This document shows, piece after piece, positions 57,059 through 64,000 of a DNA stretch of 64,000 nucleotides. A model generated the notes under the pieces. That model had not been told where the DNA came from and did not search any database. It worked only from the letters and a program-made list of their open reading frames with translations. Each line of letters begins with the position of its first letter. Position 1 is the stretch's first letter. Source of the DNA: Thamnidium elegans. Its lineage: Eukaryota > Mucoromycota > Mucoromycetes > Mucorales > Mucoraceae. A program made the translations under genes and the position numbers. Where the stretch lies: the NCBI GenBank assembly GCA_025201345.1, contig JAIXMG010000019.1, forward strand, positions 124,001 to 188,000, read 5' to 3'.

Positions 57059-58400
57059 ATAAAATAAAAAAAAACCCCCCCTCTGTAAAATATATATATC
57101 TTAAATAAACGTACTCACTATAAAAAAAAAAAATCTTTGTAACGAGGGTTTCTTCCCCACACTTTTATAATTTCTGAACTGCGTCCTACAGTTTTTAAGA
57201 TTCTGGATAATTTAATTTGATAGGGATAATTATATAAGCGGTCACTTGAGTATATGCATAACGACCGCGGCCCTTCCGAACCTCTATTTTCTTATACTGA
57301 TAGGTATCAGGTTACAGTGTTTCCACTGTCAATTTGAGTTAACAGTTGACATATTCGAAGAAAGCCGTATTTGTTGGATTTTGAAGGAAATGATGTTGCA
57401 GTACCAAATAGCAGTGTGTCCCGAGAATACGGTTCCACAGCGTTGATAATAATAGTTGTTGGACCTTCGATAAGGATTGCACCTGCTAGCAGTTGTGATG
57501 TGCAGTACCGCATTTGTGGATATTCCAGCCAATCCCAGTTAAGTAAATCAACCATTTCACCTGTTATTTCCTCGTGCAGGGTACCCATCAGTTTTTTTTT
57601 TCGAAGCTTTACTAACGAGAGAGAAAACCAGTTAGTATTCACTTCTGATATATACCAGCTATATATCTAACCTTTTGATTACTACTTAAGATCTACTTTA
57701 GATTTTATTTGACAAACTTAATTATTTACTCTGTGTAATAATTAAGATTCCTGCTAAAGTACTTATTTAGAATAGTTGTGGCAGACCGGGAAAACCACCA
57801 TTTTCCCTTTTACACAAACGTCGCCTATTTTCTCGGGCACAGCTTATATAATATTTTTCCAAGCACAATAATCACAATAATTTATAAGCGGTTATCTTTA
57901 ACACAACCAATTCAACTGTCATTGAATTCAAATCTCACTTTCATATAAAATAACAATCCTTTTGCCAATTTATAAAAACCATCTTATTTTTGACTTTTAG
58001 CAAAATTATAGGACTCATATTTAACAATATATCAACTTCAATGTCAAATATATACATATTGGTTGTCTTGTGATTTTCAAATGTTGGATAAAGTAAGAGG
58101 CATTGATTTCCATAACCTCTTTTGAAGAGTGGTTATTATCGTTGATGGGGCTGCACCATGTACCTGTCATTTGGTTTTTTTGATAAATAATAATATGGAA
58201 GCAATTGATGAAGATGTCGGTTAATTCTTGGTACACCACCATTTACACCACCAGTGTCAATTTAGGGAAATTCCTGGTACACCACCATATCATAGGGAAG
58301 CTCTTTTTGAAATATCTAGACATTCGATTATTATAAAAAGTACTTGCTTGTATATGAATTCATTATTAAAAAAAAGGAAAAGAAAAGGATGGAATAAATA
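57059..58400. other. Interval with possible gene remnant and transposon flank
   Basis: On the minus strand a frame of about 90 codons (57,590-57,307; MGTLHEEITGEMVDLLNWDW, then TSFPSKSNKYGFLRICQLLT) has protein-like composition. After a short gap with stops, a second block on the same strand (about 57,286-57,185; IEVRKGRGRYAYTQVTAYII) could continue it. No family is recognised. Further on, GGTACACCACCAT occurs twice (near 58,229 and 58,272), which may belong to the transposon. Confidence 0.35.
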
Positions 58401-58421
58401 GGTGATTTTAATCATGATAAA

Positions 58422-59114
58422 ATGGGAGTGTATCCAACCATGATAAAATGGGGTTTATTTAATCATGTAAAGTACCTGTTATTATTGGCTGTACCGCCAA
58501 TAATAATGACGATGGTGGAAGCAGCGCGAAGCCGTTTTCGCATGTCGTTTCATCATCTACTACTTCTTCGCCAGCCGGATGCTGATCTATGTCTTCATTT
58601 GCTTCTTCTTCGCCTTCTGCGCAGCACTTCGATTACGATTTTTGGTGCAATTTCAGTTGATGGCGTTATTGTCATTTTCCTTCGAAAGTCCACATCTTCT
58701 ATTGGCAGTAAGAAGAGAAAAGTAAACGGAAAAGAAGTGAAGATCAATGGCCGGGTAGGGACAAGATCTGAGCACTTTCTCGCTTATTTGAATAATATGA
58801 TGGATTGTTTAGATAGAAACGGGCTTCAATGCTATTATCTCGTAATGGACAATTCTCATATTAAAGAGGCTATTGAAAAAAGAGGGTATAAATGTGTTTA
58901 TTTACCAGCATAATCTCCTTTTTTGAATCCAATTGAAGAATTATGGTTAAAAGTAAAAGCTGGTATCAAGAGAGGCCCTCTCGATTCTGGTAATTTATTG
59001 ACGCCTAGAATAATGGACTCTGTTTCGAAGGTTACTTTGAGTAATTGTAGAGGTTGGATAAGACATTCCAACTCTTTCTTTCCTCGTTGTATCGCAAAAG
59101 AAAATATGCTTTAA
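58422..59114 (+). pseudogene. DDE transposase remnant (IS630/Tc1-mariner-like, DDE_3 type)
   Basis: The reading frame carries TSITIFGAISVDGVIVIFLRKS, then EHFLAYLNNMMDCLDRNGLQCYYLVMDNSHIKEAIEKRGY, and YLPA followed by a stop (TAA, 58,911-58,913), after which the same frame goes on SPFLNPIEELWLKVKAGIKRGP and GWIRHSNSFFPRCIAKENML to a final stop at 59,112. The D of MDNSHIK and E of NPIEELW are the second and third catalytic residues. The nonsense codon replaces the aromatic residue that normally precedes SPFLNP. The N-terminal HTH and the first Asp region are not readable, so the copy is dead. I found no clear terminal inverted repeats. Confidence 0.85.
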
Positions 59115-59278
59115 TTTCTTGTAAAAAATAAAAAAAAAAGTTTTGGAAAAATTAATGTTTAATAATAAAAAAATAATGCCGTAAAATAAATGCAAATGCT
59201 TTTCATTCTATTACTCTTTTTTTTTTTTTTTTTTTTTTCTTTTTTTTTGGATATATTAATAAGGTTTAAAATTAAGTT

Positions 59279-59616
59279 TTAATCTTCTCTTTCGTGAGGT
59301 TTATTGTATTGTTGTACAGTGGCACTATTGGGTTTATTGTACATGACAGCTTCATCTGGCTTTTGATTATATTCTGTTGTATCGGGCTTCTGGTTATATT
59401 CCGCTTTATCAGACAAGTCGTGATTATACTCGACTTTTTGATTGAAAACAGTACTAGCCGTAGGGATTTGAGCAAGCTCCGTCTTGGTAGCTTGGTTATT
59501 TGCAACTCCAGCCGCCACTGGAGGATATACGAATGTATTGGACTCTGCCATTGGTACTATCGTACTTTCGCTATGTTGCATATCCCAGTTTTGTTGATTT
59601 CCGTAGCTGGGGTATT

Positions 59617-59647
<31 letters not shown>

Positions 59648-60903
59648 TTGGAAAGAGAAAGTATTATTAATTTGCATTGTTGGTGAAAGGGGAGGGTAAG
59701 ACTGTGTTCCACCATTGAAGTACTCAGGCATAGGCATAAAGTCTTGCGAAGGATATGGTAACCCCTGTGGCGGTGTATTGGGGTTATATGGGTAAGGATA
59801 GGAAGGATAACTTTGTTGATTATGCGCTGCAGGAGGGTACTGGTTATTATATACATTTTCGTTACTAGCACTAAACGTATATTCGGTGGTATTTGACGTA
59901 GAAACAGGAGAGGTGGGTGTCATTTGAGGAACAGGTGTAATACATACTTCTTGGGCCTGAGGGCTGACAAGTGTAACTGAAGGTAACACAGGAGACTTGT
60001 GAATATTTGGCGTGTTCACTGCGGTAGATGGAGTGGAAACCATCGGAGTAGACGATTCGTTTTTCATATTGTTTGGTCTAGTTAAAGTATTGATAACGGG
60101 TGTAAGTGTTTTTACTGCTTTTTTAATACAGCAACACTGTTGATTTTATTGTTAGTAAAAGTAAATGCGAAATAGTTACGTGTATTTGTGAAACTTACAT
60201 AAAACACGCAAAGAAGAATAGCAACGAATACAAAACCACCTACTGCAATACCGATAATGGCACCCATGCTAATGCCTGTATCATGATCATCTGTTTTACC
60301 GGGTATGTCTTTACCAGTAGATGTACCAGTTGGATAGACACCACTTGGAAAGAGACCACTTGGAAATATACCAGATGGAAAAAGATCAGATGGAAACATA
60401 TCAGTAGGGAAAGCTACCGGGTCAGTAGGGGTGGCGTTTGTGGTAGTCTTCGTAGCAGAAACGGGAAGTTGACCACCATCAGTTTTGTATGAAGTACCAG
60501 AATCTGCAGTTATAGAAGCAGTTGGGTTATTTGAATCAAACATCTTTCTAATGACAAGAGGCCCCAGAGTAGCGTAATTTAATTCATTGGTGCTATCTAC
60601 TGCAACAAACCAGTAATTAATACCAGGTGCAACACTATCTGGAATACTAATACGAACAAACGTTCCGGGTGTAGTATTGGGAGCAGACACAGATTCGATA
60701 GCTGTTAAAGTATTGTCCTTGTTTTGAACGGCAATTTTAAAGACAACTAATTTGGGAGAATCGCCCTCAAATACAACCATAACAGAACTACCAGCTGTAG
60801 ATCCTGATCCAGTCGAAAAGAGTCGGATACTAAATGCTAATACATTGCTTAATAGTAACGCTGAGATGATAAACGTACTAACAAGGATTTTTTTATAAAG
60901 CAT
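59279..60903 (-). CDS. Single-pass surface protein with Kre9/Knh1-like Ig domain and Gln-rich tail
   Basis: Two exons (60903-60199, 60136-59279) give 520 residues. A signal peptide (MLYKKILVSTFIISALLLSNVLA) leads into a Kre9/KNH-type Ig-like domain (about 24-125; FSIRLFSTGSGSTAGSSVMV, TFVRISIPDSVAPGINYWFVAVDST). A Ser/Thr-rich neck follows with repeats of the type FPSDLFPSGIFPSGLFPSG, then a membrane helix (GAIIGIAVGGFVFVAILLCVFY). The splice comes right after it and exon 2 opens CCCIKKAVK, a likely palmitoylation and stop-transfer site. The cytosolic tail has a run of 11 Gln and repeats of EYNQKPD. The build resembles cell-wall stress sensors. Signalling is an inference. Confidence 0.82.
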
Positions 60904-60913
60904 CTATCAAGTA

Positions 60914-60946
<33 letters not shown>

Positions 60947-62157
60947 AGGATAAAGAAAAAATAAATATAGAAAAGATAATAAAAAGTCAAATATAACTTG
61001 TAATGGCTTTTTTTTTATGTAACAAAGAAGAGTTTTAAAACCAAGAGTCGTGGAACATGACTGTACCTCTAAAAATTATGGCACGACTTGAACCACGATA
61101 TCGCTTTTACTTCCACACAATTCTTCGCCTAGAACAGGGCCCAGTAAAAATATTAGCAAAGACACGTTTATTAGGGAAATGACCCCCAAAGTACGGTTGT
61201 AAACGCTTGACTATACTCTAAAATCATACTTTTATGTTAACAAATTTTCCGCCACATTATCAATCAATTGAATGTGGCACCTAGTTGATCACAACATAAA
61301 AATTCCTTATCCATGTTTTGTGCACGATGATCAACTACCATTAAAGGAGATTTAGTTTACCGCGTAAAATTTATTTATAGTTGTACCAACCATTGTTTAA
61401 TAAGGATAAAAGAAAAAATTGATCGAGTTTCTTTGCGGCGTATTTTTATGATAGAGATGCGTATAATAACCTCTTCTTCTTTTTGAAGTACTATATTTTT
61501 TAACGCGTTCGCTCAATTTTGTTTATTAAAGTAAAAGGAATTTGCTTGAAATAAGTTTGAATAATAAGTACAGATATGTATTAAAAATGGTTAACTAACT
61601 TACAATTATGACAGAGCAATGGGAGTTCAATTAACCAGCTTTTCTTGCTTGAATAATTTTTTAGCCTTAGTCTATCTTTTTTTTCTCATTTAATTCGTGA
61701 AGTATATTTGTATATTAGTTTTACCTTAAGAACCGTTTTGTAACATAATTACAAATATTAGCCATTAATGGCAAACACATATCATTATGTTCATTTTTTT
61801 TAAATAAAGTAATCCACACTGATAGGGGTTTTCACATATTTATTTTTTCCCTTTTGTGCTTTATACCTTTTCATTGACAATCTTACTGTTAACACATATC
61901 AAGGAAATAAAATCAACCGTCGGCTAGAACAAATGATCAAAAAGTTGTGTAAATATTTCACTCCAAACTGCTATTCTTAATTGAGACTTTTCATATTCGT
62001 AGTTTTTTTTTACTAAAGTTTATTACCAATAAAATGCTATACACGATATTATAAATGAGAGCAAATGACATAAAACTACATATATGCGCAATGAACAATG
62101 ACAAAAAAAAAGAGAAAAAAGCAAAATTAGATCGGATTGAAAGAAATAATAATCTAG
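60904..62157. other. Gene-free interval with inverted repeats
   Basis: A small frame of 41 codons (61,056-61,181; MTVPLKIMARLEPRYRFYFH...) stands out for its composition but has no known relative. Two hairpins follow: GCCACATT/AATGTGGC (61,251-61,278) and TAGTTGATCA/TGATCAACTA (61,282-61,337). The remainder is AT-rich and should contain the promoter of the membrane-protein gene. Confidence 0.45.
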
Positions 62158-64000
62158 TTAAATAATCCAAAAATCACCAATATTTAATTCTGTTAAAGCA
62201 TGACACTGTATAGAAACAAAAGGACTGGAAGGTTGATTGGCGCCAGATGTATTTTTGTGATTGGTATATTTGGTAGGTCTACTGTATTCCATTGGTTTTT
62301 GTTCATAGTCAAAGGTGAGACTAGGATTAAATGTTTCAAAATCTTGTAGTTCATATAGGCCATTCGAATGCTGTTCTTTTGAAAGTAGTACATCAAAGAA
62401 ACGAATATCGCTCGCTTGCTTCACATGATAATAATGAGATGGAGGGCGTGCATGCTTAATGCTAATACGTTTAAAAGTGTGGTACGGCATATGTATTTTG
62501 ATATCCATTTCAGCATAATACTCACCAATTAAAGTACACGAACTAATATCCAATTTTTCCAGATTAGCACAATTAAGTGAAAGGTATTTGAATATTTCAT
62601 TGCGAAAAGATCCATTTTCAAATACAAGGTGTTGCAACTGAGGTTTTATAAGCCGACTATCACTGTCACCGAAATAATCTTCAATTATACTCTTGGGACA
62701 CATAAGTGTAGCCTGTATATTATCAAACTTCAAGTACTTTAACTTTGGACATTTGCTTAAAAGCAAATTAAGGGGTATAGGGGCGTTTTTGACACCAGAG
62801 AACTGCATTGAAAAAGTAAACGAAGAAAGTCTATTACTGCACTGTCCAATCATAACAACCGTTTCCTCCATTGTTTCATGAATACAGAGAGAGGTCCAGC
62901 CCCAAAGAGTTAAAGATTTGACATTTTGTTTTGATCTGATCAAACATTGTAATAATCCAATCGTATTATCCGTCATATCACCTAACGTTATATTCTCTAA
63001 TTTAGTTCCAACATTATCCATCTCATCAAACAACCAATGATTCATCAAGACATTCATAAAACTAGCCGATTTTAAATCACAACATTTCATACCAATACTT
63101 GCTATTGCCTCATACCTCTCTATCAACTCATCGTCAGTTGGTAATATATCAGGAGAAGGAGTATTGACAGAGTAAGTACACCACAGTTGAACATGAGTTA
63201 AATTGGGATACTTTGTACCTATATAATATAACCACTCGTAGTTTTCGTAAAGACCCGTACCATTTTGTAGTTCAAATGATTTCATGCATCTGGACGAATC
63301 AAAGCGATGTATTGCAGAAATACTTTTCTTTTCATTTATACTGTTTCCAATTGGTTCCAGGTTTGCATTGATCAATCGGATTTTTTGAAGTCGAGGACAA
63401 GAGTTGTGAATGGCTTCTATTTCAGATAGCGACAAGGATATTGAGTCAAGCGACAAGCTTTCAAGTTCAGTTGCTTTATGCAAACTAGCAAAGAAATCGG
63501 TTTTCATTGCATTATTGTTTAATTCAAGACGAATATTCAAGTGGGTAAGTGGCGAATAAGGCGTATTAAGTAAGTAATAGGCTACTGTTAAATCTTGAAG
63601 TTCGGTCAGACGTCGAAGATACTTCCATTGAGAGAATGGAATAACTAGTGATTCTTGCCCATTTGTAACAGATCTGGTATCGAGAGATTTACCGTTGAAG
63701 GATAATGAGACCAGGTTAGGGCAAAGGTACGGTAGTGATTCAAGCTCCGTACCGGTCATGTATACATCGTCTACAGAAAGACGTTTAACGTAGTGACCTA
63801 CTCCCGAAGCCAAAGCCTGAATAAATTGATAGAACTGTCTTCTACCTTTTACCTGTATATGACGATATTGAGAAGGTGTAAATAAAACTCTCCAAGATCG
63901 ACAAACGGTACGACAAACACCTTTTTGTCTGTTTGTGAGGTACCACGATATTTGATCAAATATTTCGTGGGGGTAATTATAAGCGAGTTGTTTGGTTACC
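62158..64000 (-). CDS. F-box / leucine-rich repeat protein, 5' end outside the window
   Basis: The frame is open from the window edge to the stop at 62,158 (614 codons, no intron needed). Near the edge it reads LAYNYPHEIFDQISWYLTNRQKGVCRTVCRSWRVLF, a diverged F-box that would bind Skp1. Leucine-rich repeats follow through the rest of the protein: LESLPYLCPNLVSLSFNGKSL, ATELESLSLDSISLSLSEIEAIHNSCPRLQKIRL, CSNRLSSFTFSM, LLLSKCPKLKYLKFDNIQA, LSLNCANLEKLDISSCTL, and CHALTELNIGDF at the end. Such proteins choose substrates for SCF ubiquitin ligases. Mucoralean fungi have large families of these; the substrate is not predictable. The start codon is missing from this window. Confidence 0.85.
   Translation of the reverse strand, partial: VTKQLAYNYPHEIFDQISWYLTNRQKGVCRTVCRSWRVLFTPSQYRHIQVKGRRQFYQFIQALASGVGHYVKRLSVDDVYMTGTELESLPYLCPNLVSLSFNGKSLDTRSVTNGQESLVIPFSQWKYLRRLTELQDLTVAYYLLNTPYSPLTHLNIRLELNNNAMKTDFFASLHKATELESLSLDSISLSLSEIEAIHNSCPRLQKIRLINANLEPIGNSINEKKSISAIHRFDSSRCMKSFELQNGTGLYENYEWLYYIGTKYPNLTHVQLWCTYSVNTPSPDILPTDDELIERYEAIASIGMKCCDLKSASFMNVLMNHWLFDEMDNVGTKLENITLGDMTDNTIGLLQCLIRSKQNVKSLTLWGWTSLCIHETMEETVVMIGQCSNRLSSFTFSMQFSGVKNAPIPLNLLLSKCPKLKYLKFDNIQATLMCPKSIIEDYFGDSDSRLIKPQLQHLVFENGSFRNEIFKYLSLNCANLEKLDISSCTLIGEYYAEMDIKIHMPYHTFKRISIKHARPPSHYYHVKQASDIRFFDVLLSKEQHSNGLYELQDFETFNPSLTFDYEQKPMEYSRPTKYTNHKNTSGANQPSSPFVSIQCHALTELNIGDFWII

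Noticed and set aside
57307..57590. Minus-strand gene with a 20-bp intron joining two protein-like blocks
   Set aside because: An intron of this size is too short to be spliced; the blocks are more likely a decayed gene, so only a remnant is noted.
59294..59686. 130-codon frame on + opposite the wall-protein tail
   Set aside because: Shadow of the Gln-rich and repeat-bearing tail; the Leu run is the antisense of the Gln run.
1..64000. tRNA, 5S rRNA, spliceosomal RNA or CRISPR array
   Set aside because: I looked for T-loop words, 5S and snRNA cores and regularly spaced direct repeats on both strands and saw none that fold or recur as needed. A covariance-model scan would be decisive.

Overview
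The window is nuclear DNA from a fungus, most probably an early-diverging Mucoromycota (Mucorales-type) mould. The evidence is the very AT-rich intergenic DNA, genes split by many short introns (mostly 40-100 bp, GTAAG/GTAAAG donors), long A/T homopolymers, and a gene set that fits a filamentous fungus: Dam1, Rxt3, Ash2, Hal4-type kinase, arrestin adaptor, a Kre9-like wall protein, a class 1A dihydroorotate dehydrogenase and a relic that looks like a Fanzor nuclease. I found no rRNA, tRNA or CRISPR. Exon limits were worked out by hand from GT/AG sites and checked by adding up codon phase; every multi-exon model given as confident sums to whole codons.

Layout. 0-1.2 kb: copy of a dispersed repeat. 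1.2-12 kb: bZIP, lysyl-tRNA synthetase and Ash2 (minus), then a hydrolase/phosphatase fusion, UPF3 and DAM1 (plus), followed by three hairpins. 12.7-19.2 kb: FANCJ/BRIP1-type helicase divergent from TRAPP subunit TRS23, which converges on mitochondrial ribosomal protein mL43. 19.2-21.5 kb: gene-poor, with a second repeat copy. 21.5-31.3 kb: MAK16, RXT3, tropomyosin-like protein, HAL4-like kinase, arrestin. 31.3-33.4 kb: gene-poor with a foldback element. 33.4-37.9 kb: AIM32-like, FYVE-SAP-RING E3 ligase, branched-chain E2. 37.9-42.2 kb: gene-poor with a large repeat copy. 42.2-47 kb: RPA-interacting protein, glomulin/Ybp family protein, coiled-coil protein. 47.3-49.2 kb: decayed, intron-bearing gene with a TnpB/Fanzor-like C-terminal end. 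49.9-57 kb: ITPase, C2H2 factor, ACAD11/APH-like kinase-fold protein, multi-pass membrane protein, URA1-type DHODH. 57.1-59.2 kb: decayed DDE transposase region. 59.2-64 kb: Kre9-like single-pass membrane protein and an F-box/LRR protein cut by the window edge.

The genes do not form one pathway. Several deal with chromosome maintenance (FANCJ, DAM1, RPAIN, RXT3, ASH2, ITPase), RNA and translation (KRS1, UPF3, MAK16, mL43) and membrane traffic or ubiquitin control (TRS23, arrestin with PPxY tail, RING, F-box). The most unusual signals are the Fanzor-like relic, the T(n)A(n) palindromes that sit in many introns against the 3' splice site, a hydrolase-phosphatase fusion whose hydrolase has lost its nucleophile, a DAM1 gene whose intron choice decides whether a C-terminal domain is added, and a 31-bp poly(A) insertion with a clean target-site duplication.
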